The notes under the pieces are model-generated. The model was not told the DNA's origin, made no database searches, and saw only the letters and a list, made by a program, of their open reading frames with translations. 49,481 bases of DNA from contig CAMYXL010000014.1 of the NCBI GenBank assembly GCA_947303255.1, forward strand, positions 1-49,481. Reading direction: 5' to 3'. This stretch comes from an uncultured Clostridia bacterium. Its GTDB lineage: Bacteria > Bacillota > Clostridia > Saccharofermentanales > Saccharofermentanaceae. This document shows positions 1-8,100 of this stretch, piece after piece (position 1 is the stretch's first letter; each line of letters starts with the position of its first letter). A program made the position numbers and the translations under genes.

Positions 1-139
1 GATTATCGATAAAAAGAGACTAGCGGCTCTTATTTGTCTGTCTGTCTGCAAAGCATAGATCCTCCCTAATATGTGGTCAAGTATATAATTGGAATTTATC
101 ACAGCATTCTTTGGGAGGTCAACAAAAATATACAAAATA

Positions 140-163
140 GAAGTTGCCCTTGCGGGCAACTTC
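140..163 (-). terminator. Perfect 10-bp stem hairpin, terminator-like on the minus strand
   Basis: GAAGTTGCCC (140-149) and GGGCAACTTC (154-163) pair perfectly around a 4-nt loop. On the minus strand the stem is followed by a U-rich stretch (TATTTTG, then TATTTTTG), as in an intrinsic terminator. On the plus strand the following bases are not T-rich. No minus-strand gene ends here, so it may stop read-through from the GH32 gene or belong to an unseen small transcript. Confidence 0.4.
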
Positions 164-208
164 CTGGGGGTCACAATTTACTGCTTTGCATCTATCGTCT
201 TTATGTTC

Positions 209-236
209 TTGTGCTTTTACAATAATAGTTTATAAT
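209..236 (+). promoter_or_regulatory. Candidate promoter of the XRE regulator
   Basis: TTGTGC (209-214) and a perfect TATAAT (231-236) are 16 bp apart, upstream of the regulator that starts at 325. This implies a leader of about 80 nt. The assignment rests on consensus matching only. Confidence 0.4.
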
Positions 237-324
237 CAAAAATAGAGTATTACAGGTATATATAATGCGGAATAAGTTTTTGTATTTCGCTGCCTGAGCA
301 AAATTATATGATCGGAGACAGACC

Positions 325-828
325 ATGGGTAGAAAGTCAGTTAAGGAGAACAAGAACATCTATCAGTTGAGCCGTGAGAGCGTTAACCTCACCAGAGAGA
401 AAGCTTCAATGGAACTTAAGTTTATCTCTGCCGACAGGATCGAGAAGATCGAGAGCGAGAAATCATATCCGCATCCTGACGAGATCATTGCAATGGCTAA
501 GTGCTACAAGAATCCGTCTTTGTGCAACTACTTCTGCTCACACGAGTGTCCTATCGGAATCGATTCCGTTCCTGAGATCGAAGTTAAGGCTCTTTCCCAG
601 ATCACACTCGAGATGATCTCCACACTTAACAGACTTTACAAGGACAAGGATCGTTTGATCGAGATCACAGTAGACGGTGAGATCTCCAGAGACGAAGCAA
701 GAGAGTTCACGGAGATAAGAACAACATTGGATCAGATGTCCGCAGCTATCGCTTCACTAAGACTTTGGGTAGACAATACTATCGCAACAGGAAAAGCAGA
801 TAAGAGCCTTTTCGAGAAGAGACAGTAA
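325..828 (+). CDS. XRE-family helix-turn-helix transcriptional regulator
   Basis: A 167-residue cytoplasmic protein whose N-terminal part (about residues 12-65) reads as a Cro/CI-type helix-turn-helix: an LSRESVNLTREKA segment, then a turn and an ISADRIEKIES recognition-helix-like segment. The middle holds a cysteine cluster (CNYFCSHECPIG, about residues 67-78) that could bind a metal or be structural. The rest is predicted helical. The start is supported by CGGAGA upstream of the ATG, and a strong terminator follows at 851-881, so the gene is probably monocistronic. Its target is unknown. It stands beside, but convergent to, the GH32 gene, which does not by itself link the two. Confidence 0.75.
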   Translation: MGRKSVKENKNIYQLSRESVNLTREKASMELKFISADRIEKIESEKSYPHPDEIIAMAKCYKNPSLCNYFCSHECPIGIDSVPEIEVKALSQITLEMISTLNRLYKDKDRLIEITVDGEISRDEAREFTEIRTTLDQMSAAIASLRLWVDNTIATGKADKSLFEKRQ

Positions 829-850
829 TAGGAATTAATCAGAATACTAA

Positions 851-881
851 AGAGGGAATGCAGTGCATCCCCTCTTTTTTT
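851..881. terminator. Bidirectional terminator between XRE regulator and GH32 gene
   Basis: AGAGGGAATGCA (851-862) pairs with TGCATCCCCTCT (864-875), followed on the plus strand by seven Ts (875-881). On the minus strand the same stem is followed by a shorter CTCTTTAG tail just after the GH32 stop. It can serve both convergent genes and is stronger on the plus strand. Confidence 0.8.
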
Positions 882-882
882 G

Positions 883-1962
883 TCAGCAGATATATGTTGT
901 AACGACATCCGTTCCTCCGTTAAGGAATATCTCGACAACGCCTACATCCTCCAGGACCTCCATAGTCGGCTCGAACGCGAGCTGCTTTCGAAGGATGGTC
1001 TTCCCTTCAAAGACAACATTCAAAAGTCCGTCGTGATAATAAACGAATTCGCTTTCCTTTTTAACGTACGGCTTAACCTCGCGTATCGGTCTCATACAAA
1101 GGTTATCGTCGAAATCCAGGCACATCTCTCGCGGTATCGTGAACGCACCGACCTGTGTCTTTCCTACCGGTACCTGCCTTGCCCAGTTATACATCCATCC
1201 GATTATGATCCTTCTTCCGTCAGGTGCTTCAAAAGTCTGCGGTGCGTAAAAGTCCGGACCAGTCTCGATCGGGAAATTTGCCTTGCCTTCATCAGGAGTA
1301 AACTTCGTTCCGTCAAACTCACCCACTGAGAAGTTCACTCTGTGCGGCAGTGCCTTTATCGACGAGAACATGAGGACATATTTATCGCCTATCTTAAACA
1401 TGTCAGGACACTCGACACAAGGTCCGAACATGTAGTCAGATATCAATTCGCCTTCGTAGTCCCAGTTAAGAAGATCATCGGATCCGTAAAGAAGGATCTT
1501 ACCGATATTGTCCTCTCCCGCGCCTACGACCATCTTGTAGCGTCCGTCATACTTAAAGACCTTAGGATCCCTGAAATTCTTGGAATCCTTAAGAGGCGAC
1601 TTTATTATCGGATTTCCCTCATACTTCTCGAAAACGATTCCGTCTTTGGAAATAGCAACTGACTGAGTCTGTCCGAGTTCATGTGAGACACTCGTATAGA
1701 ATAGATATAAAATATCATCTTTAACGATGGCTGAACCTGAGAAGCAGCCTCCGTCATTCTCGTAATCCTGATCAGGGAAAAGTGCGATGTCTTTTTCTTC
1801 CCAATGGATAAGATCATCGCTTACTGCATGACCCCAATGCATCTGTCCCCAGTGAGGGGCATGCGGGTAGTGTTGGAAAAAAGCGTGATATTTTCCATTG
1901 AAGAAGACTAGTCCGTTGGGATCGTTCATCCATCCCTTTTTGTTCTTAAAATGATAGTACAA
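883..1962 (-). CDS. Glycoside hydrolase family 32 (sucrose/fructan hydrolase), compact form
   Basis: Hydrolyses beta-fructofuranosidic bonds (sucrose, sucrose-6-phosphate or fructans). The family motifs are clear: WMNDPNG at residues 11-17 with nucleophile Asp14, RDP at 131-133, and the acid/base motif ECPD with Glu184. There is no signal peptide, so it is probably cytoplasmic. At 359 residues it is much shorter than the usual 450-500. The five-bladed propeller looks complete, but the C-terminal beta-sandwich is reduced to roughly 65 residues, ending in a recognisable VEIFLNGG strand. The start is TTG at 1962: AAGGGG sits at the right distance, an in-frame TAA lies just upstream, and the first internal Met (residue 12) would cut into the catalytic motif. 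No sugar transporter adjoins it. Confidence 0.88.
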   Translation of the reverse strand: MYYHFKNKKGWMNDPNGLVFFNGKYHAFFQHYPHAPHWGQMHWGHAVSDDLIHWEEKDIALFPDQDYENDGGCFSGSAIVKDDILYLFYTSVSHELGQTQSVAISKDGIVFEKYEGNPIIKSPLKDSKNFRDPKVFKYDGRYKMVVGAGEDNIGKILLYGSDDLLNWDYEGELISDYMFGPCVECPDMFKIGDKYVLMFSSIKALPHRVNFSVGEFDGTKFTPDEGKANFPIETGPDFYAPQTFEAPDGRRIIIGWMYNWARQVPVGKTQVGAFTIPREMCLDFDDNLCMRPIREVKPYVKKESEFVYYHDGLLNVVFEGKTILRKQLAFEPTMEVLEDVGVVEIFLNGGTDVVTTYIC

Positions 1963-1980
1963 ATCTATACCCCTTTATAT

Positions 1981-2013
1981 AAAAAATGAGGTATCACACC
2001 CCTGCAATACCTC
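1981..2013 (-). promoter_or_regulatory. Hairpin with U-tract in the GH32 leader (possible attenuator)
   Basis: On the minus strand GAGGTAT and ATACCTC (2007-2013 and 1988-1994) form a 7-bp stem followed directly by ATTTTTT. It lies between the predicted GH32 promoter and its TTG start, so transcripts must pass it. The 3' arm ATACCTC can also pair with the GGGGTAT that contains the GH32 Shine-Dalgarno. A short reading frame (ATG at 2029, stop at 1994-1996, 11 codons) ends inside the hairpin. Regulation by attenuation is inferred, not shown. Confidence 0.45.
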
Positions 2014-2061
2014 TAGACTTCATACCCATGCCCAAACAGACACAAATCTTTAACTAGGGCT

Positions 2062-2090
2062 ATTGTACATTAAGTTATCTGTAATAGCAA
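2062..2090 (-). promoter_or_regulatory. Candidate promoter of the GH32 gene
   Basis: On the minus strand TTGCTA (2085-2090) and TACAAT (2062-2067) are separated by 17 bp. Transcription would begin near 2055, giving a leader of about 90 nt that contains the hairpin at 1981-2013. Confidence 0.55.
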
Positions 2091-2154
2091 GTTTTTTGCC
2101 GCACTATTCACTCAAAGCAGCGTGTAATCCCGTGATAGCAGACGTTTTCGAGAA

Positions 2155-2189
2155 ATAAAAAAGACCGCTTCACCATAGGTAAAGCGGCC
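2155..2189 (-). terminator. Terminator of the serine operon
   Basis: Downstream of serA on the minus strand, GGCCGCTTTACC pairs with GGTGAAGCGGTC apart from one internal mismatch, and is followed by TTTTTTATTT. This is a standard intrinsic terminator. TCGAAAA follows shortly after the U-tract. Confidence 0.85.
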
Positions 2190-2207
2190 CGGATTCTACC
2201 ATACTAA

Positions 2208-3827
2208 TCAGTCATCAAACTCAAGAAGTGAGATTCTGTTGATGCAATCAACCTTGGAGAGTTCCTCGATGATCTCAGGGGAAACTTTCTGCTCTGTTGC
2301 AACGAAGGACTGAGCTTTCTTAGCGCCTGTACCGTCGTTCTTTCTGCCCCAGTGCATGCTTGCAATGTTGATGTTGTGATTTCCGAGAAGTGTAGCGATC
2401 TTACCGATAACGCCCGGAACATCGTCGTTCTGCATAGCGATGATTGTGTCTGTGATCTCAACGTTCATCTCGTAACCGAAGAATGTAACAAGAACCAATG
2501 TATCCTTACCAAATACTGTACCGTCGAGCTCGAGAACTCTGTTGTCGTCTGTGAAGAACTTAACGCCGATGAGGTTGTTGTACTTCTCAACCTTGGACTC
2601 TTTCTTCTCAACTACTTCGATGCCGCACTCATTGATAGCAGCCTCTGTGTTAACGTAAGAAACGTGGGAGTTACCCATACCTACGAGCATACCCTTGAGA
2701 AGGCTCAATGTGATAAGACCTGTATCCTGTGAAGCGAGCTCACCGCTATAGGTAACCTCAACCTTCTTAACAGGTGTCTTTTCAGCCTGGAAGTAAAGTT
2801 TACCAAGCTTCTCAGCAAGTGCTGTGTATGGCTTGATAGTAGCCATGTCACCGCTGAATGTAGGCATGTTGATAGCTGCAACGAGCTCACCCTTCAAAAC
2901 CTTAGCAACGAGCTCTGTAACCTGAGCACCTACGTTGTGGTTAGCCTCGAATGTGGAAGCACCGAGGTGAGGTGTAATTGTGCAGTTAGGAGCATCGATA
3001 AGAACGTTCTTGAAGTTCTGGGAACCCGGCTCCTTGTTGTAGGAAGGCTCTACGTCGAATACGTCGATAGCAGCTGCTGCAACTTTACCGCTCTTGAGAG
3101 CTTCAGCAAGGTCAGCCTCGTTGATGAGACCGCCACGAGCTGCGTTAACGATCCTTACGCCGTCCTTACACTTGTCGAGCTGTTCTTTGGCGATGATGTT
3201 ATATGTCTCTTTGTTCTTTGGTGTGTGGATAGTGATGAGATCTGCTTCCTTAAGAAGATCATCAAGCTCAGCGCACTTTCTAACGCCGCAGGAATCGAAC
3301 TTCTCCTGTGGGATGTGCGGATCGTATGCGATAACTGTCATACCGATTCCCTTGAGCTTTCTGGCTACGATGGAACCGATACGGCCGAGACCGATGATAC
3401 CTGCTGTCTTACCCTCGAGTTCGTTACCGATCCAGTTTCCTCTTCTGAAATCGTCTGTGTGTACGCCGTGGTTAGCTGCACAGATGTTTCTGAAGATAGC
3501 GAATGCATGAGCTACTGCGAGCTCACCTGCTGCCATGATGTTAGCTGTAGGAGTGTTAACTGCTACAACACCCTTAGCTGTACAAGCCTTAACGTCGATA
3601 TTGTCGATACCGTTACCTGCACGGCCTACTACCTTGAGGCAGTCAGCATTAGCAAGCAAAGCCTCGTTGACTTTAGTAGCGGAACGAACGATCAAAGCAT
3701 CAAATCCCTTGATGTACTCCTCGATCTCTTCCTGCTTATGGCCGAGGTATTCCTCAACCTCAAAACCCTGGTCGATCAAATACTGAATTGCATCCTTAGC
3801 GATGCTCTCTGTTACCAAAATCTTCAT
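2208..3827 (-). CDS. serA: D-3-phosphoglycerate dehydrogenase (long form)
   Basis: Oxidises 3-phosphoglycerate to 3-phosphohydroxypyruvate with NAD, the first step of serine synthesis. The 539 residues match the long type of SerA. An N-terminal substrate domain is followed by the Rossmann domain with GLGRIG (146-151) and catalytic Arg231 (NAARGG), Glu260 and His287 (TPHLGA). An intervening domain spans roughly 320-450, and a C-terminal ACT domain (about 456-539) normally senses serine. A GGAGGAATATC sequence precedes the ATG. It lies 27 bp after the aminotransferase gene in the same operon and is followed by a terminator. Confidence 0.96.
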   Translation of the reverse strand: MKILVTESIAKDAIQYLIDQGFEVEEYLGHKQEEIEEYIKGFDALIVRSATKVNEALLANADCLKVVGRAGNGIDNIDVKACTAKGVVAVNTPTANIMAAGELAVAHAFAIFRNICAANHGVHTDDFRRGNWIGNELEGKTAGIIGLGRIGSIVARKLKGIGMTVIAYDPHIPQEKFDSCGVRKCAELDDLLKEADLITIHTPKNKETYNIIAKEQLDKCKDGVRIVNAARGGLINEADLAEALKSGKVAAAAIDVFDVEPSYNKEPGSQNFKNVLIDAPNCTITPHLGASTFEANHNVGAQVTELVAKVLKGELVAAINMPTFSGDMATIKPYTALAEKLGKLYFQAEKTPVKKVEVTYSGELASQDTGLITLSLLKGMLVGMGNSHVSYVNTEAAINECGIEVVEKKESKVEKYNNLIGVKFFTDDNRVLELDGTVFGKDTLVLVTFFGYEMNVEITDTIIAMQNDDVPGVIGKIATLLGNHNINIASMHWGRKNDGTGAKKAQSFVATEQKVSPEIIEELSKVDCINRISLLEFDD

Positions 3828-3854
3828 GATATTCCTCCGTCTTTTCGAAAAAGC

Positions 3855-4943
3855 TTACTGCTTGCTTTGAAGTTCTGCGATTGTCTCTTCGAGATCCTTG
3901 AGAAGTGTCTTGATCTCATCCATTGTTGTATCAGCCATGTGAGCGATTCTGAATGTCTTATCCTTAAGATCGCCGTAACCGTTACTGATGAGGTAACCCT
4001 TCTCACCCATAGCCTTATTGAGTTCTGAGAACGGGATTCCCGTTGTGTTTGTGATACAAGTTACTGTTACTGAGAGGTGATCCGGATTGGAGTAAACAGC
4101 ACAGTTCTTTCTTGCCCAGTCACGAACTACTTCTGCCATCTCACAGTGTCTCTTGTATCTGTTCTCGATACCCTCTTCAAGGATCCTGTCGAGCTGATAG
4201 TCGAGAGCGTACATGTGTGAGAGTGAAGGAGTTGAAGGATACTGGAAAGGCTTTTCCTTAACGAACTTTACAAGTTCAACATAGTCGAAATAAAGTCCTC
4301 TGTTCTCGATCGTCTTTGCCTTCTCTACAGCTCTGTCGCTTACTGAAGCGATAGCCATTCCCGGAGGAAGTCCTAAGCACTTCTGTGTTGAAGTGATGCA
4401 GACATCAAGTCCGAGCTCGTCTACAGGGATATAGTCACCTGCCATTGATGAAACTGTATCAACGCATGTGATAACGTCCGGATATTTAGCCTTAACAACG
4501 TCCATGATTGCCTTGATCGGGTTATGAACGCCTGTTGAAGTCTCGTTATGTGTGATAGTGATGCAGTCGTACTTTCCTGTGGAAAGAACCTCATCTACCA
4601 TCTCAGAAGTTGTTGGCTGTCCGAGCTCTGACTCGAAGATATCAGCTGGAACTCCGTTAGCTGTGCACATCTTGTACCATCTCTTACCGAAAGCACCGAT
4701 AGAGAATACTGCGCATCTGTTCTTAGTGAAACATCGTACTGCACCTTCCATGAGTCCGCTTCCTGATGAAGTTGAGAGAACGATAGTATTCTTTGTCCCC
4801 ATAACTTTCTGGAGCTTCTCTGAGATACCCTGCTGCAAAGCGGAAGCATCTTTTGTTCTGTGTCCGATCATTGGCTTAGCCATCTGATCCAAAACATCCT
4901 GTCTTACTTCTACAGGTCCCGGAATGTACAGTCTTTTATGCAT
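3855..4943 (-). CDS. Class V PLP aminotransferase, probable phosphoserine aminotransferase
   Basis: A 362-residue fold-type I aminotransferase of class V. The PLP lysine is Lys188 in STQKCLGLPPG, and the cofactor-ring Asp is in VDTVSSMAGD (about residue 162). By sequence type it belongs with the alanine-glyoxylate/archaeal SerC-like group rather than the E. coli SerC type. Being transcribed just ahead of serA, it most likely converts phosphohydroxypyruvate and glutamate to phosphoserine. A serine-pyruvate or alanine-glyoxylate activity cannot be excluded from sequence. No phosphoserine phosphatase gene is recognised in the window. Confidence 0.85.
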   Translation of the reverse strand: MHKRLYIPGPVEVRQDVLDQMAKPMIGHRTKDASALQQGISEKLQKVMGTKNTIVLSTSSGSGLMEGAVRCFTKNRCAVFSIGAFGKRWYKMCTANGVPADIFESELGQPTTSEMVDEVLSTGKYDCITITHNETSTGVHNPIKAIMDVVKAKYPDVITCVDTVSSMAGDYIPVDELGLDVCITSTQKCLGLPPGMAIASVSDRAVEKAKTIENRGLYFDYVELVKFVKEKPFQYPSTPSLSHMYALDYQLDRILEEGIENRYKRHCEMAEVVRDWARKNCAVYSNPDHLSVTVTCITNTTGIPFSELNKAMGEKGYLISNGYGDLKDKTFRIAHMADTTMDEIKTLLKDLEETIAELQSKQ

Positions 4944-4997
4944 AAGTCCTCACTCTTTAACGACGTCATTGTCGATTTATATTTAAGCACATCTGAT

Positions 4998-5026
4998 ATT
5001 GTACACACTTCCCCGTCGTTTTTGAA
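4998..5026 (-). promoter_or_regulatory. Candidate promoter of the aminotransferase-serA operon
   Basis: On the minus strand TTCAAA (5021-5026) and TACAAT (4998-5003) are 17 bp apart. The implied leader is only about 45 nt, leaving no room for a large riboswitch or T-box. Confidence 0.5.
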
Positions 5027-5046
5027 CACTTACCAGCAACCTTAAA

Positions 5047-5070
5047 AGACGAAAATTGAGATTTTCGCCT
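5047..5070. repeat. Inverted repeat between the serine operon and the acidic membrane protein gene
   Basis: ACGAAAAT and ATTTTCGC-type arms flank a TGAG loop, with T-rich sequence on both sides (CTTTTC on plus, GTCTTTTAAG on minus). It lies upstream of the serine promoter. It may be a second terminator for the preceding minus-strand gene or a protein-binding site. Confidence 0.35.
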
Positions 5071-5123
5071 TTTCTTTTATATATATATTGAACAATGATT
5101 TTTACTTACTTTTTCGAAAACAC

Positions 5124-5147
5124 AAAAAAGACGCCCCTAAGGACGTC
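5124..5147 (-). terminator. Terminator of the acidic PP2C-like/LysM-like protein gene
   Basis: On the minus strand GACGTCC and GGGGCGTC pair around a short loop, followed by TTTTTT. Positioned 23 bp beyond the stop codon. TCGAAAA follows the U-tract. Confidence 0.8.
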
Positions 5148-5170
5148 CTTTATTGATCATTAGATGTTCA

Positions 5171-8100
5171 TCAGTTGCCGTCGTCTACTGCAGCCTCACC
5201 CTGAACTTCACCTTCAGCTGTCGACTCAGTAGTCTCGCCCGCAGCACCTTCTCCTGCAGCCTGATCACTTACAGGAACGGAACCGTTGATGATATCGATC
5301 GGAGGCAGGAGGATCATCGTACCTGATGTAGGCATGTATCCAGGCTCAGCTCCGTTATACTCTCTGATGATATCGATCCTGGAGTCACCGCTCTCGATCT
5401 CGATGTTATAGACCTTAGTAAAGAGATCCCACCATGTTCTGTAACCTGTATGATCTGAGAATACGAATACACCGATAGGAGCCTTAGGATCAACTGTAGG
5501 TACCGGTGCCGGTGTTGTCTCAACGATCTCGCTGCTTTCCTTAGTAGCAGAAGTCTCGGAAGGCTTCTTCTTGTCACTGGAGCATGACTTGATGATCAGT
5601 GAGAAGATTACGATAAGACCGATCAAAAGAACTGCAACAAATGCAAGGAAGATAGCACCGTTACGGCTGAGACGGAATGGCTTGTTCCCGCCGTTTCTTC
5701 CGCCGCCGTTGCCGCCTCTCTGGCCCTGTGGACGCTGACCCGGCTGGCCAGGTCTTCTCTGTCCGCCTGCACCGTTTCCGCCTGATGTCCTCTGCTGAGG
5801 TCTAGGACGGCTCTGTGTGCCAGGTCTTGTAGGTGCAGCCTCAGCAACAGGTGCCGAAGCAGCTACATCATAGTTATCGATTCCAAGGATACTGTTGATC
5901 CACTCATCGCCTTCAGCCATCTTCTCGGAAGCCTCTGCCTGTGCAGCTGCTGCGGCTGCAGCACTGGTTGCGGCTGCTGCCTCATAATCGTAGTTGGCAG
6001 GCTCTGTGTAAGCGCCGTTCTCATATGTCTGCGGCTCCGGTTCCTGAGCATACTGTCCGCCGTACGGATCATATGCCTGTGCCTCTTCATAAGGCTGTTC
6101 ATCATACTGCTGCGGAACACCGAAGTCCTGCTCGCCATATCCGGGAACAGGTTCCTCATAGCTCTGCGGATAAGCCTCAGCCTGTTCAGGCTCGAATGAT
6201 TCACTGCCGTATGACTGATATGGAGCCTGTTCAGGAGCCATCTCCTCGTTCTCTTCGTAAGAACCGACTTCATAAGCTGCCAGAGGATCTTCTCCTGTAG
6301 GTTGCTCTGTATTCACTGCAAATGCAGGTGAATCATAGGACTGACTTCCGTATACCGGCATGTCTGGAATATCATTCTGTGCATTGTCGACTGCTTCAGG
6401 TTCTGCATAGACAGCATTCTCAAACGGGATAACGAACTCACCGTTCGGAACCGGAGTTGTCTCTTCAACCGGAGCAGGTGCAGGTTTCTCTTCCTGTGAT
6501 GACAACGGGAAGCTTACATTCTCTACCGGATTGATAGTATCCTGAGGCTGTATCTGGAACTCAGGCTGAGGAACATCCTCAACCAAAGGCTGATTCGGCA
6601 AACCTTCTTCTTTCCATTCGAACGACGGTTCATTTACAGGTTTCTCATTTTCACTCACAGCAGAATCACCTCCGGTCACAGTATCTTTTGTATCAAGGTC
6701 AAATCCGCCAAAATCCGCTGATGCATAAACAGGAGGCTGAGTCTTTTCAAAACTCTCGGAACTTCCCGCATTATACGGATCAAAAGGCTTATCTTCCTTC
6801 TCCTCAGTGAAGCTCTCAACCTTCTCACCTGAAGAGAAAACTATCTCATCATTGTTAACCGTTACAGGCATTGAAGCTGCCTTAGGTTCTTCCTTAGGCT
6901 CTTCAACGATAACTTCCTCAGCTTCCTTAGCGGCTTCTTCTTTCTCCTTATCGGCATCGACTTCTTCCTTAAGTTCCTTAAGTGCAGCGGCGATGATACC
7001 GTCACTTGCGATACCTGATTCTTTCTGTACCTGGTTAGCGAAAAGGGACTCGAAAGAACTTACAGTCTTTGTGTCCATCATCTCGTCATTGGATTCGATA
7101 TTGAATGGAGTCTCAGCAACAGTCTCCATCTCCTCTTCCTTGACTTCAGGAGCAGCAGTAAACGGATTGAATCCGGATACGAACGGAGAATCAGAAGGGA
7201 TATCAGGACTTGCAGGAGTAATTGTTGTACCCTCCTTGATCTTGCCCATGGAATCTTCTGCCTTCTCTTCGACTACAGGCTTTTCTTCCTGAGCCTTCTT
7301 AGCCTCTTCTTCGGCCTGCTTCTGAATATCGAGTCCTTCCTGCTTGGAAACGTTCATCTGTCCGAACAGGGACTTCATCATCTCGTCAGCAGATACCTCT
7401 TCGATCGCAGGTTCATCAACTGACTTATCGAGGAATTCAACTTTCTTAGCATCGTCCTTTGGTACTTCAGGTTCTTCCGGAACTACGAAGTTCGAGAAGT
7501 TGATGGAATCCAATTCAGGGATAACTGCTGTCTTAGGCATCTCGGAATCACCGAATGAAACAGCCTCCGCTGCATCGCCTGCAACTTCAGCAGTAGCGGT
7601 TGCAGCTGCTGCCTCGTCAAGACCTGATACGAATCCTGCACTCGCGATAGCTTCTGCTGCAGCACCGATGATACCACCCTCAAATGTGGACTTGATGCTC
7701 ATGTTGGAAGTGTCTTCTTCCTTGTTCTTCTTCCTGAATCCGAAAAGGCCTCTCTTCTCGTCAGCTGTGATGCTCTCAACGAAAGAGATGGAGAACTGCA
7801 TAGGAACGTTCGGCATGTTGGCAGCTGCCTGAGTGATTACAGTACCTGCTGCATCACACTGATCGTCTGCCTCGTCGAGGATCCTCAAAAGTTCTCTCTG
7901 ACCCAATGCATCATAAACTGCCTTGTTGCAGAGGATGATACAGTCATCAACCGACAATGTTGTGATGTTGGACCACAATGCATTGGCTGTCTTGGACGAA
8001 ACATAATTATAAAAATCCCCTACACGGTTGCCGAAAGCATCAATAGGTTCCATCGGAATGCCGGCATCGGTAAGAGGATACAATGTGTCATTTCTATAGA

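Larger units (their letters stand above)
1..324. other. Left-edge intergenic region
   Basis: No coding region that I can support lies here. A weak hairpin near 15-35 (AAGAG/CTCTT arms) followed by TTATTT could end a plus-strand gene outside the window. A strong 10-bp inverted repeat sits at 140-163 and a promoter-like pair at 209-236; both are listed separately. A second TATAAT occurs at 261-266 with no good -35 partner. The eight-base strings GCAAAGCA (about 49-56) and TGCTTTGC (182-189) are complementary, but I assign them no role. Confidence 0.5.

Noticed and set aside
2937..4028. A 363-codon plus-strand reading frame opposite serA and the aminotransferase gene
   Set aside because: It lies antisense to two well-supported genes, has no RBS, and encodes a Cys/Ser/Leu/Val-rich string with no family resemblance. 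It is open because of the codon habits of the real genes.
5940..6300. Plus- and minus-strand alternative reading frames of 100-140 codons
   Set aside because: They run through the low-complexity linker of the acidic membrane protein, where biased codons keep other frames open. No RBS and no recognisable domain.
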